A stretch of 64,000 nt of DNA from an uncultured Blautia sp. (lineage in GTDB: Bacteria > Bacillota > Clostridia > Lachnospirales > Lachnospiraceae). The notes under the pieces are model-generated. The model ran no database searches and was not told where the DNA came from. It was given only the letters and a program-made list of their open reading frames with translations. Within the stretch, counting starts at the first letter, position 1; every line of letters starts with the position of its first letter. Made by a program: the position numbers and the translations under genes. The DNA is taken from contig CALBGI010000055.1 of the NCBI GenBank assembly GCA_937893675.1, positions 15,120 to 79,119 on the forward strand. The letters are read 5' to 3'. This document shows positions 40,948-49,238 of the stretch, in pieces.

Positions 40948-42051
40948 ATGAAAAAATGGAGAGGATTTTGTCTGGTAGTATGTATATGTACGATTTGTGC
41001 TGGATGTAACAAGAGTGCTGTAGACGTCAAAGAAAAAGCCGGGGAAGAAATAGTTTCAATGGAAGAAGCAGAATATAGCTTCCCGGAAAAGTATGAAAAA
41101 ACCTCTGATTCGGGGAAGGTAAAATTTAATTGTGAGTTGGAAGTGCCGGAAAATATAAAAGGACAAGCCATAAGTACAGTTGATGTAAAGGGACTATATA
41201 GATGTGACAGAGAAAAAGCATGGTCTATGTTTGGTGAAGGAAAAGAAATAATTGAAAAACCAGAAATGCCAGTAGATAAAGGGAGGGCACCGTATGACTA
41301 TTATCGATTTGCGAATAATGAAAGTCTTGGTATAAATGAAGAAATTATTTACGGAAGCAGCAATTTCAAATATTATTCATACATCGGCGTAACTAATTCA
41401 GACAATCAAGCTGTATTTGAAGAAACGGAAGTTTCTTTTAAAAGCGGCGAAGAATGTATTACAGAATTAAAAAAAATAATAGATGAATTGGGATACCCTT
41501 CAGAAGACTTTATATTTGCCTTTTACCCCTTGAATTTCCGGACAATGAAAAATCTGGAAGAACAATATTTACAGGAAGATTATTTAACAGAAGAAAAAAG
41601 AAAGGAAAGTTGGAGCCAGGAAGATGATGCGTATTTTATTTACGGGTATCAAAAATATGAAGACATTCCCGTTTTTCATGAAATGATGAGTATTGCCGGA
41701 ATCATGGCATATGATACTCCGGATAATGCTCCTGTTCAGGCAATATATTCTACCCGGGGAATTGAATATTTGAATACTATGGGCGTTTATGAATTTGAAA
41801 AGGGAGAACAACAAGTTTCGCTGAAGCCTTTCGAGGATATTGCTGCTGTGGTTGAGGAAAAATTTGAGAATATTTTAAATGATGCGGATTATGAAGTGAC
41901 GAGAGCAAAATTTTATGAGAGGGTATATTTGGATGAGGGACAAAAATATAAGGCAGATCCTATCTGGTATTTTGAAGTAGTCGAAAATAATATAAGTAAA
42001 TCTGTAACATTAATTAATGCGGAAACAGGCAAGGAAATATTCTTGCAATAA
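40948..42051 (+). CDS. Secreted lipoprotein of unknown function (paralogue of the 44661 protein)
   Basis: A 367-residue protein with a lipoprotein signal (MKKWRGFCLVVCICTICAGC, lipobox ICAGC), so it should be anchored outside the membrane. After a low-complexity linker comes a domain shared along its whole length with the protein at 44661: SGKVKFNCELEVPE, later AYDTPDNAPVQAIYSTRGIE, a Pro/Trp strand DPIWYFEVV and the ending INAETGKEIFLQ. I do not recognise a known family; the C-terminal 'NAETGKEI' resembles PepSY-like strands. It is first in the operon behind the LytTR repeats. A role as signal receptor, or as a substrate-binding or immunity protein for the ABC exporter, is inference only. 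Confidence 0.85.
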   Translation: MKKWRGFCLVVCICTICAGCNKSAVDVKEKAGEEIVSMEEAEYSFPEKYEKTSDSGKVKFNCELEVPENIKGQAISTVDVKGLYRCDREKAWSMFGEGKEIIEKPEMPVDKGRAPYDYYRFANNESLGINEEIIYGSSNFKYYSYIGVTNSDNQAVFEETEVSFKSGEECITELKKIIDELGYPSEDFIFAFYPLNFRTMKNLEEQYLQEDYLTEEKRKESWSQEDDAYFIYGYQKYEDIPVFHEMMSIAGIMAYDTPDNAPVQAIYSTRGIEYLNTMGVYEFEKGEQQVSLKPFEDIAAVVEEKFENILNDADYEVTRAKFYERVYLDEGQKYKADPIWYFEVVENNISKSVTLINAETGKEIFLQ

Positions 42052-42073
42052 AAATTAGCGAAAGGGATGTTTT

Positions 42074-42295
42074 ATGAATAGATCCACAATTCCTTATTCA
42101 ATTGTAGAAGAACGAAGAAGGCTCAATAAATGTATAGAGAATGCCCCGAATGAGTGTGAGAAAGAAATATACAGAAAGATCAGGGATATGAAGATTCCCT
42201 ATGACAAATTGGATACAATTCTCGAAACAAGCAAAGAGCTGATTAAAAAGAAAGAGAAACAAAAAAATGATGTTATTCCTGATAAATGTAAGTAG
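42074..42295 (+). CDS. Small charged protein of unknown function
   Basis: 73 residues, rich in Lys and Glu, predicted mostly helical (IVEERRRLNKCIENAPNECE, then KLDTILETSKELIKKKEK). It contains three Cys and has no signal peptide or membrane segment. An AAAGGGA site precedes the ATG by 7 nt, and the gene fits between the lipoprotein and the first permease in the operon. I recognise no family. It could be an accessory or regulatory subunit. Confidence 0.6.
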   Translation: MNRSTIPYSIVEERRRLNKCIENAPNECEKEIYRKIRDMKIPYDKLDTILETSKELIKKKEKQKNDVIPDKCK

Positions 42296-42366
42296 CTTTG
42301 CTGCAGGTATTTGTGTATTTATTTTTTTCTGTGGAAAAAGAGCTGTTTACAAAAGGAGAGAAACGG

Positions 42367-43134
42367 ATGAATAGAGCACATTATTTAAAGACGGATATCC
42401 GTCGTCTGATAAAAAATTATCCAATATATTTAGCCATTGTGGGTGTTGCAGTATCCATGTGGTTTTCCCTTGAAGATTTTGCGTTTGCTGAGGGAATGGT
42501 AAATGGAAATGCGCTAGATACATACCATTTCGCTGTTAGTATGTCCGGGATTATGATTGCCTATGCTTTTTGCGCATTTTCTTATGCAACTGTGTTTTGT
42601 GAGGATTTGGAGCATAAATATGCCAGATACGGCATTAACAGAGGAAATACATGGAAATATGTGGTATCCAAAGCAGTGGTTGTTTATGGATCGTCTGTGA
42701 TCACTATGGTTTTGGGAAGCCTTCTGTTTGTTGCATCTATACGGTTAAAGATACCTTGGACTTCAGAGGGATTACAGGATGCTTTTTTTATGGAAGGAAT
42801 GTACGGTTCCCTGATTGTTGGAGAACACTACTGGCCTTATGTTTTTTTATTCGCATTGCAAATGGGGATGCTTGCAGGGGTCTTGTCATTGGCGGCTTCA
42901 TTTCTGTCTATGTTTGTTTCTAATAAAATGCTCATATTAATAACACCTGTTTTAATACAACAGATATTAATGGAATACAGTGGAAAAGGCTGGTTCAATG
43001 CAATGCTGATATATCCGACCTTGAATCGGTTTTCGACGGATATACAGTACTTTCTTACTGCTCTCGGTTGCAGTTTATGTTTTTCAGCGTTGTTTACCTG
43101 TGGCATCTACAAAAAAATAAAAAACAGATTGTAG
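42367..43134 (+). CDS. ABC-2-type permease-like membrane protein 1
   Basis: A 255-residue membrane protein with about six hydrophobic segments. It starts MNRAHYLKTDIRRLIKNYPI, typical of ABC-2 exporters with an N-terminal cytoplasmic helix before TM1, then TMs around IYLAIVGVAVSMWF and MSGIMIAYAFCAFSYATVF. I start at ATG 42367 behind AAAGGAGAG; an upstream frame from 42298 has no site. It is followed 10 nt later by a second permease and then the ATPase, so it is half of a heterodimeric exporter channel, similar in layout to peptide or lantibiotic immunity transporters. Confidence 0.82.
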   Translation: MNRAHYLKTDIRRLIKNYPIYLAIVGVAVSMWFSLEDFAFAEGMVNGNALDTYHFAVSMSGIMIAYAFCAFSYATVFCEDLEHKYARYGINRGNTWKYVVSKAVVVYGSSVITMVLGSLLFVASIRLKIPWTSEGLQDAFFMEGMYGSLIVGEHYWPYVFLFALQMGMLAGVLSLAASFLSMFVSNKMLILITPVLIQQILMEYSGKGWFNAMLIYPTLNRFSTDIQYFLTALGCSLCFSALFTCGIYKKIKNRL

Positions 43135-43144
43135 AGGTGGGAAC

Positions 43145-44005
43145 ATGAAGTTATTACAGTATACCTGGAAAAGTTTCATGATGAAAATTATCAATAGCAA
43201 AATGGCAGTTTTTACAATATTGATGATTGTAGTCAGCCGAACATATGTGGGGGCTATCCGACAGTTTTCAGTTGCAGTGGACTATCCATCCTCGTGGTGT
43301 GTATTTCCATTTGCCATGTGTAGTTTTAGTTATCTAATTATGTTTTGGTTTGGAGTAATTTATGTGAACACGGATGTGCCTTTTATGCAGCATGTGAATA
43401 TGTACCATGCAATCCGTGTAGGAAGAAAGCGTTGGGCATTAGGGCAGATAGGAGGGATTTTTATCCGTTCCGTTGTTCTTACTGTTGTGGCAGCCATCTG
43501 CACAATACTCCCTCTTTTACCGGACATTGAATGGAGCAATGAATGGGGAAAGCTGCTGAGGACGGCAGCAACGACAAGGACTCTCACGCAGTTTGATAGT
43601 CCTGTGTTTATTTATTACGAGATTTTCTCTGAATTTTCGCCATTACAGCTTATAGGGCTGGAGATTCTTCTTTGTGCCTGTATCTGTACATTTATAGGGG
43701 TTCTGATGTTCTTGTTAAGTCTGTTTTTGAATAAGATTGCTGCAGTTGCAGGTGGTCTTGCCCTGGCAATCGCTCTATTTCCTGTGCTGAATATACATCC
43801 CATGATACGCCATAAACTGGCCTTTTTTATCCCGACGATATGGGCTGAACTGGCAAGAATTGCAACCCCGGATTATGGTTACTATTGGCTTCCCTCCATA
43901 TCTTATATGTTCGGGTTCTTAATAACAGGGATTTTGTGTATGACGGTCATTATTTTAATAAAAGTAAAAAAAACAGAATTTAACTGGGAAAATGAGGATA
44001 TATAG
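43145..44005 (+). CDS. ABC-2-type permease-like membrane protein 2
   Basis: A 286-residue protein with six membrane segments and the same overall plan as the preceding gene (amphipathic start MKLLQYTWKSFMMKIINSKM, extended loop with PDIEWSNEWGKLL between TMs 3 and 4). It ends with a Lys/Glu-rich cytoplasmic tail (KVKKTEFNWENEDI). It pairs with permease 1 and the ATPase at 44017. An AGAGGTGGGAAC site precedes the ATG. Confidence 0.82.
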   Translation: MKLLQYTWKSFMMKIINSKMAVFTILMIVVSRTYVGAIRQFSVAVDYPSSWCVFPFAMCSFSYLIMFWFGVIYVNTDVPFMQHVNMYHAIRVGRKRWALGQIGGIFIRSVVLTVVAAICTILPLLPDIEWSNEWGKLLRTAATTRTLTQFDSPVFIYYEIFSEFSPLQLIGLEILLCACICTFIGVLMFLLSLFLNKIAAVAGGLALAIALFPVLNIHPMIRHKLAFFIPTIWAELARIATPDYGYYWLPSISYMFGFLITGILCMTVIILIKVKKTEFNWENEDI

Positions 44006-44016
44006 GAGTGAAATAT

Positions 44017-44664
44017 ATGGACAGACAGGATTATGTAATTGAAGTATCTCATGTAAGTAAAAGCTTTAAAGATAACAAGGTTTTAAAGGATGTTTCTCTT
44101 TTATGTGAAAGTGGAAAAATATATGGTCTTGTAGGGCACAACGGTTCCGGAAAGACTGTTTTGTTTAAATCTATTTGCGGTTTTCTCTCCTGCGATGAGG
44201 GAACGATAACCGTTAACGGTAAAGTAATGGGAAAAGATAAGGATATGCTGACTGATGCGGGAATCATTATTGAAGAACCGGGGTTTTTGCGAACCTGGAG
44301 TGGCTATCATAATCTGGAATTTCTTTATACTTTACGGAACAAAAAGAACAAAGACTATCTCTGCTCTGTTCTGAGAAAGGTTGGTTTGGATCCTGCATTG
44401 AAGCGTCCGGTTGGAAAATATTCACTGGGTATGCGCCAGAGACTTGCCCTTGCACAGGCGATTATGGAAGATCCCGGAATCCTGATCTTGGACGAACCTA
44501 TGAATGGTCTGGATAAAAATGGAGTGCAGGAGATTCGGGAGCTTTTGTTAAAGATGAAAGAAGAAAACAAACTGATTATTCTGGCCAGTCATAACCGGGA
44601 GGATATAGATGTTCTTTGTGATGAGGTTTATGAAATGGAAGGAGGCGTCATTCGTAAATTATGA
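44017..44664 (+). CDS. ABC transporter ATPase
   Basis: A 215-residue single nucleotide-binding domain: Walker A GLVGHNGSGKTVLFKS, signature SLGMRQRLALAQAI, Walker B ILILDEPMNGLD and switch His in ILASHNRED. It resembles the BcrA/LanF subgroup that works with ABC-2 permeases. I choose ATG 44017, which has AGGAG 8 nt upstream; a GTG at 44008 overlaps that site. Its stop overlaps the next start (ATGA), so the secreted protein at 44661 is translationally coupled to it. Confidence 0.93.
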   Translation: MDRQDYVIEVSHVSKSFKDNKVLKDVSLLCESGKIYGLVGHNGSGKTVLFKSICGFLSCDEGTITVNGKVMGKDKDMLTDAGIIIEEPGFLRTWSGYHNLEFLYTLRNKKNKDYLCSVLRKVGLDPALKRPVGKYSLGMRQRLALAQAIMEDPGILILDEPMNGLDKNGVQEIRELLLKMKEENKLIILASHNREDIDVLCDEVYEMEGGVIRKL

Positions 44665-45698
44665 AAAAAAGCATAGGGCTTTTGGGCATATGCGCAGTGT
44701 TGTGTCTGATGTCGAGCCGAAGCGTATTTGCGCAGACTTATGAGAGAGACTCTGAATCCGGTAAAGTCCGATTTCAGTGCGAAATAGAGGTTCCGCAGGA
44801 TTGGAACGGAAAAGAGCTCCCCCAAATTGTTTTAGAAAGTGTTGACCTCGGAGACAGCGAAAAAGTATATGCAAATTTTGTAGAGGGAAAAGAAGTTATT
44901 GAGCAGTATCATAATCCGGCAACGGAACAATATCCGGAAGAAAACTTTTATATTCTGGCAGACGGTACACATGTGGACAAGGGAAAAGCGTTTGGGATTT
45001 CTACGGAAAATTATGCGTATTATGGGCAAATTGGTGCAACAAATCCTGAAAATATGGAACGTTACCTTTCTGGGCCGGAAGTTTCCGTGAATGCGGAGGA
45101 AGCTGTGCAGCAGGTGAAGGAAGCTCTTCAAAAAGCCGGGTATGCAGTGGAGGAGCTGGATTTTCAGACTTATCCTCTGAGTGCAAAGGTGTCGCAGGAA
45201 ATCGAAAACCAGTACGTTGCAGAGGCGTTGTTGGAAGAGGCCAAAAGAAAGCCTGCATGGACACAGGAGGACGATGCCTGTGTCGTGTATGCGAGGCAGA
45301 TGATAAACAGCTTGCCGGTTTATCCGGAATTATCGGTTATGGTGCAGGCGTTTGCCTATGATACTCCGGATTCCTGTCCGGTATTAGCTGTTTATTCTAC
45401 AAGAGGAATAGAAAGTCTGCGCGTGCATTCTTTGTATCATTTTAAAGAAACGGAAGAAAGTACGGCGCTGAAAAGCTTTGATGAAATTGCGAAAACTGTG
45501 GAAATAAAATATGAAAATATTTTGGACGAAAAAACGTATATGGTGGAACGGGCAAAATTTTATGAATATGTATATAGAAATGAAGCACAGAAGTACACCG
45601 CGGAGCCTGTCTGGTATCTGGAATTGACGGATGATAATTCTGAAAGGCATGTGATGCTTGTGAATGCGGAGACAGGTAAGGAGATATATTTAATGTAA
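44661..45698 (+). CDS. Secreted protein of unknown function (paralogue of the 40948 lipoprotein)
   Basis: A 345-residue protein with a cleavable signal (KKSIGLLGICAVLCLMSS, cut near SVFA|QT) and no lipobox, so it should be released or wall-associated. It matches the lipoprotein at 40948 across its length: SGKVRFQCEIEVPQDW, then FAYDTPDSCPVLAVYSTRG, PVWYLEL and VNAETGKEIYLM. Coding overlaps the ATPase stop by 4 nt. One anchored and one soluble copy at the two ends of an exporter operon is a distinctive arrangement that I cannot assign to a known system. Confidence 0.85.
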   Translation: MKKSIGLLGICAVLCLMSSRSVFAQTYERDSESGKVRFQCEIEVPQDWNGKELPQIVLESVDLGDSEKVYANFVEGKEVIEQYHNPATEQYPEENFYILADGTHVDKGKAFGISTENYAYYGQIGATNPENMERYLSGPEVSVNAEEAVQQVKEALQKAGYAVEELDFQTYPLSAKVSQEIENQYVAEALLEEAKRKPAWTQEDDACVVYARQMINSLPVYPELSVMVQAFAYDTPDSCPVLAVYSTRGIESLRVHSLYHFKETEESTALKSFDEIAKTVEIKYENILDEKTYMVERAKFYEYVYRNEAQKYTAEPVWYLELTDDNSERHVMLVNAETGKEIYLM

Positions 45699-45710
45699 GC
45701 CAGATAAGAC

Positions 45711-45750
45711 AAAGACTCTTTCCCAAATAGAAGGGATGGAGTCTTTTTTT
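45711..45750 (+). terminator. Terminator closing the ABC/secreted-protein operon
   Basis: AAAGACTC pairs with GAGTCTTT, with an inner TCCC/GGGA stem and a run of eight T. Confidence 0.8.
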
Positions 45751-45761
45751 TGAGCAGTTTA

Positions 45762-45790
45762 TTGATATTCATTGGGTTTTAGAGTATTGT
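45762..45790 (+). promoter_or_regulatory. Promoter of the TIGR01440 gene
   Basis: TTGATA, a 17-nt spacer, TATTGT, about 55 nt before the ATG at 45847. Confidence 0.5.
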
Positions 45791-45846
45791 AGGGATTAAG
45801 AGGAAGGTTGTGTATCGATTTGGCACAGGTGAAAGGAGGATGCACC

Positions 45847-46443
45847 ATGGACAAAAAAACAGGCTACTGCACGGAAGAAGCCCGTCTGCAGGCAGATTAT
45901 GAGGAGATGGAAACAAAAGCCTATGAGGCGGCGAAGGAGCTGCTTGCCGCGGCTGGACTTAAAAAAGGCCAGGTTCTGGTGGTGGGCTGCTCCACCAGCG
46001 AGGTGGCGGGAGAGCGCATCGGCAGTTTTTCAAGCCCGGAGCTGGGCCAGGCGCTGTTTCGGGGGATTTACCGCGCGGCACAGGAAGCAGAGGTTTATCT
46101 GGCGGCGCAGTGCTGCGAGCATCTGAACCGGGCGCTGATCCTGGAGCGGGAGGCGGCAGAAAAATACGGCTGGGAGGAGGTCAATGTGGTTCCCAAGCCA
46201 AAGGCCGGAGGCTCTTTTGCCACGGCTGCCTATGAGGGCTTTGCGCACCCGGCGGCAGTAGAGCACATCAAAGCCCACGGGGGAATGGACATCGGTGATA
46301 CGCTCATCGGCATGCACCTTCGGGATGTGGCGGTTCCCGTGCGGATTTCGGCAAAAAGTATCGGGGAGGCACATCTGGTGTGCGCGCGGACGAGAAGAAA
46401 GTACATTGGCGGCCAGCGGGCCTCCTATGAAGAGTGGGCATAA
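45847..46443 (+). CDS. TIGR01440 (YwlG/UPF0340) family protein
   Basis: A 198-residue cytoplasmic protein matching the Bacillus YwlG family: LVVGCSTSEVAGERIGSFSS near residue 45, a CCEHLNRALILE segment with paired Cys, VPKPKAGGSFATAAY, and GMHLRDVAVPVRI. The biochemical role is unknown; some members have been linked to nucleotide or sugar-phosphate binding. The ATG at 45847 has AAAGGAGG 6 nt upstream, while an earlier start at 45808 has none. Confidence 0.88.
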   Translation: MDKKTGYCTEEARLQADYEEMETKAYEAAKELLAAAGLKKGQVLVVGCSTSEVAGERIGSFSSPELGQALFRGIYRAAQEAEVYLAAQCCEHLNRALILEREAAEKYGWEEVNVVPKPKAGGSFATAAYEGFAHPAAVEHIKAHGGMDIGDTLIGMHLRDVAVPVRISAKSIGEAHLVCARTRRKYIGGQRASYEEWA

Positions 46444-46496
46444 TGTATATTTTTGTGCACAAATATATGTTTGAACTAGATAATATAGCTAACATG

Positions 46497-46505
46497 TGTT
46501 ATACT
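46497..46505 (+). promoter_or_regulatory. Extended -10 promoter before the metV-rnfC/metV/metF group
   Basis: TGTTATACT is an extended -10 (TGT plus TATACT) without a good -35. A 10-bp palindrome TTGTGCACAA lies at 46453-46462, about 40 nt upstream, and could be a regulator site or a weak terminator of the preceding gene. Confidence 0.5.
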
Positions 46506-46559
46506 TAGACACGTATTAAGTGCGAATCAGAAAAATGATTTAATAAGGAAGGTGAGCAA

Positions 46560-48521
46560 TTGGAAAACTATACGAAGTATAAGTTAAAAAGCAGCGATGA
46601 GCTGGCAGCCCTGCTGGAAGGCAAGGACAACCTGTTTATTGTTGCCTGCAACAAATGTTTCAAGGAATTTGAAACTGTTGACGAACCGGATTGCGCCGAG
46701 TTTGAAAAATTTGCTGCCGAACAGGGCAAACATATCACCGGAAGTGTGAGACTTGATTTCCTCTGCAATAAGAATCATACGCAGAAAGATCTGCTGGATA
46801 TGATCCCGGAGGGCACGGAAAATATAATTGTGATCTCCTGCGGCCTTGGAATCCAGACAGTTGCAGATCTGGTGAAGAAACCGGTATACGCAGCCAGCAA
46901 TTCTCTGAACTATACCGGACATCACGGCATGGCTCTGACCAGGAAGAGCTGTGATGCCTGCGCGCAGTGCTACCTCAATATCACCGGCGGCATCTGTCCG
47001 ATCGTGGACTGCTCCAAGAGCCTGGTCAACGGCCAGTGCGGCGGCGCGAAGAACGGCAAATGCGAGGTGGACGCAAACAAGGACTGCGCCTGGGAAAAAA
47101 TCTACCGTCGTCTGGAAAAACAGGGACGTCTGGAGGAATTCCTGAACCAGCCGGTACAGCTCAGGGATTATTCCAAGGTGAACTTTAAGGCCATTAACGA
47201 TTATGTAAAAGAAATCCGCGAGAACAGACTGGATGGATATTACGGCGGCGTACATCCCTCAGAGCGCAAGGAATTCAGCGAGCACCTTGCACTGAAGCGC
47301 TTCCCGGATCCGAAGACCGTAGTGATTCCGCTGTCCCAGCACGCAGGCGCGCCTGCGAATCCCATCGTACAGGTGGGCGATAATGTTTTGGTGGGTCAGA
47401 AGATCGGCGAGGCAGCAGCATTTATCAGCAGCCCGGTACATTCCAGTGTCAGCGGAAAAGTTGTTGCCATTGAGGATCGTCCTCATCCCACAAGAGGCCA
47501 GTGCCTGTCTGTGGTGATCGAGTCTGACGGCAAAAATACCCTGCACGAATCGGTGAAGCCCAACAAGTCTCTGGACAGCCTGACACCGGACGAGATCGTG
47601 GAGATCGTTCGCGAAGCCGGTATTGTAGGTATGGGAGGCGCCGGATTCCCAACTGCAGTAAAACTGAAACCGCCCAAACCCATTGATACCATTCTGCTCA
47701 ACGGCTGCGAGTGTGAGCCGCTGCTGACCGCAGACCACCGGGTGCTTCTGGAGTATGCGGACGATGTGATCTTCGGGCTTCAGGCGATCATGAAGACCGT
47801 GGATGCGCCCAAGGGACTGATTGTCATTGAGGACAACAAGCAGGACGCGATCGCGCTTCTGAAAGAGAAATGCGAAGGGCTTGACGGCATTGAAGTTGTA
47901 GAGGTTAAGACAAAATATCCCCAGGGCGCGGAGAAGATGCTCATCAAACGCGTCATGGGCAAGCAGGTTCCCAGAGGAGGACTGCCGGCAGATGTGGGAG
48001 CGGTCGTTGCCAATATCAGCACCACCAAGGCCATCGCCGATGTGCTCAAGACCGGTATGCCTCTGATCGAGCGTGTAGTTACCGTGACCGGCGAGCGGAT
48101 CCAGAATCCGGGCAACTTTATTGTGAAGATCGGAACCAGCGTTCAGGAGCTTCTGGATTACTGCGGCGGCATTGCAGGTGAAGACGTGATGGTCAAAGCC
48201 GGCGGCCCCATGATGGGATTTGAACTGAAAGATATGGCAGCGCCCATTATCAAGGGCTCCAACGGAATCATTGCCGTTGACACAGATGAGACCAAGGAGC
48301 AGCCCTGTATCAAATGCGGACGCTGTGTGGATGTCTGTCCGATGGAGCTTTCTCCGCTGTATTTCTCCAAATATGCGGATGAGGAAAACTGGCAGGGCAT
48401 GAAAGACAAGAATGTCATGGACTGTGTGGAATGCAGATGCTGCGAGTACATCTGTTCCTCCAAGATTCCTCTGGTGACGAAGATAAAAGCCGGAAAAAAT
48501 GCGGTAAGGGGGATGAAGTAA
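46560..48521 (+). CDS. rnfC2: MetV-RnfC fusion protein (RnfC2-like electron-transfer subunit)
   Basis: A 653-residue protein with two parts. Residues ~1-210 are homologous to MetV, the zinc/Fe-S accessory subunit of methylene-tetrahydrofolate reductase (CYLNITGGICPIVDCSKSLV, CGGAKNGKCEV). Residues ~230-653 are RnfC-like, with flavin/NADH segments (GAGFPTAVKLKPPKPIDTIL, ECEPLLTADHRVLLEY), an SLBB-like part, and two [4Fe-4S] sites at C583/586/589/593 and C622/625/628/632. It probably passes electrons from NADH to the MetVF reductase, as RnfC2 does in Acetobacterium. The start is TTG at 46560 after GGAAGGTGAG. metV and metF follow. Confidence 0.88.
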   Translation: MENYTKYKLKSSDELAALLEGKDNLFIVACNKCFKEFETVDEPDCAEFEKFAAEQGKHITGSVRLDFLCNKNHTQKDLLDMIPEGTENIIVISCGLGIQTVADLVKKPVYAASNSLNYTGHHGMALTRKSCDACAQCYLNITGGICPIVDCSKSLVNGQCGGAKNGKCEVDANKDCAWEKIYRRLEKQGRLEEFLNQPVQLRDYSKVNFKAINDYVKEIRENRLDGYYGGVHPSERKEFSEHLALKRFPDPKTVVIPLSQHAGAPANPIVQVGDNVLVGQKIGEAAAFISSPVHSSVSGKVVAIEDRPHPTRGQCLSVVIESDGKNTLHESVKPNKSLDSLTPDEIVEIVREAGIVGMGGAGFPTAVKLKPPKPIDTILLNGCECEPLLTADHRVLLEYADDVIFGLQAIMKTVDAPKGLIVIEDNKQDAIALLKEKCEGLDGIEVVEVKTKYPQGAEKMLIKRVMGKQVPRGGLPADVGAVVANISTTKAIADVLKTGMPLIERVVTVTGERIQNPGNFIVKIGTSVQELLDYCGGIAGEDVMVKAGGPMMGFELKDMAAPIIKGSNGIIAVDTDETKEQPCIKCGRCVDVCPMELSPLYFSKYADEENWQGMKDKNVMDCVECRCCEYICSSKIPLVTKIKAGKNAVRGMK

Positions 48522-48522
48522 T

Positions 48523-49146
48523 ATGTTGATAACCCAGTTAAAATCAAAAGAAACTATCGCATCGCTGATGGAAGGCAAGGTTTTTATCCTGAACTGCCTT
48601 GGATGCAAGGAGGTCCATTTCCCGGAAAAAGAAGCAAAAGAGCTTCAGGCGCAGTGGACTGCGGAAGGGAAAGTGACAGGAATCCTTACCACAGACTACA
48701 TCTGTAACCCGGACAATCTGAAGCTGCGTCTTGAGAAGCATGCAGACGAGATCAAAGCGGCTGACATGATCCTGGTATTTTCCTGCGGCGTTGGCGTGCA
48801 GACGGTTGCAGAGTATTTTGAAGACAAAAAGGTCTGCGCGGCCTGCGATACATATCCGATGCCAGGTTTTCAGGGAGTTACGCCGCTGGAGTATGACTGC
48901 GACCAGTGCGGCGAGTGTTATCTGAACCTGACCGGCGGGATCTGCCCAATCACAGCCTGCTCCAAGAGTCTGGTAAACGGACAGTGCGGCGGTTCCAAAA
49001 ACGGAAAATGCGAAGTGGACAGCGAAATGGAGTGCGGCTGGGAACGTATTTACAGACGCCTTGCGCAGCTTGGACGTCTGGATGTCCTGAAATGTCCCAC
49101 GCAGATACGCAATTTTGCAACTGATGAGGAAGTGTCCGAAAAATAA
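48523..49146 (+). CDS. metV: Methylene-tetrahydrofolate reductase subunit MetV
   Basis: A 207-residue MTHFR C-terminal-type protein rich in Cys: NCLGCKEVHFPE, FSCGVGVQTVAEYF, CDQCGECYLNLTGGICPI and CGGSKNGKCEVDSEMECGW. It is the zinc/iron-sulfur subunit that completes the short MetF of acetogens. It shares clear similarity with the N-terminal third of the gene before it, so the locus holds two MetV modules. The ATG comes 1 nt after the upstream stop, with GGGGGATGAAGT overlapping. Confidence 0.94.
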   Translation: MLITQLKSKETIASLMEGKVFILNCLGCKEVHFPEKEAKELQAQWTAEGKVTGILTTDYICNPDNLKLRLEKHADEIKAADMILVFSCGVGVQTVAEYFEDKKVCAACDTYPMPGFQGVTPLEYDCDQCGECYLNLTGGICPITACSKSLVNGQCGGSKNGKCEVDSEMECGWERIYRRLAQLGRLDVLKCPTQIRNFATDEEVSEK

Positions 49147-49150
49147 TCGC

Positions 49151-49194
49151 AGTATGCGAAGAGACCGGAGAAAGCCAAACGGGCATACTCCGGT
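49151..49194 (+). promoter_or_regulatory. Interleaved inverted repeats between metV and metF
   Basis: AGTATGC (49151-49157) complements GCATACT (49183-49189), and ACCGGAG (49164-49170) complements CTCCGGT (49188-49194). The helices are interleaved and share two bases, so they form either a pseudoknot or two exclusive folds ahead of the metF ribosome site. Confidence 0.4.
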
Positions 49195-49238
49195 GCATCG
49201 GACCTCATGAAATCTATAAGGAGTAGGAGTAGAATAGA

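Noticed and set aside
47259..48608. A 449-codon minus-strand frame opposite the MetV-RnfC gene
   Set aside because: Shadow of a gene with clear Fe-S and flavin motifs on the plus strand; no ribosome site or domain on the minus strand.
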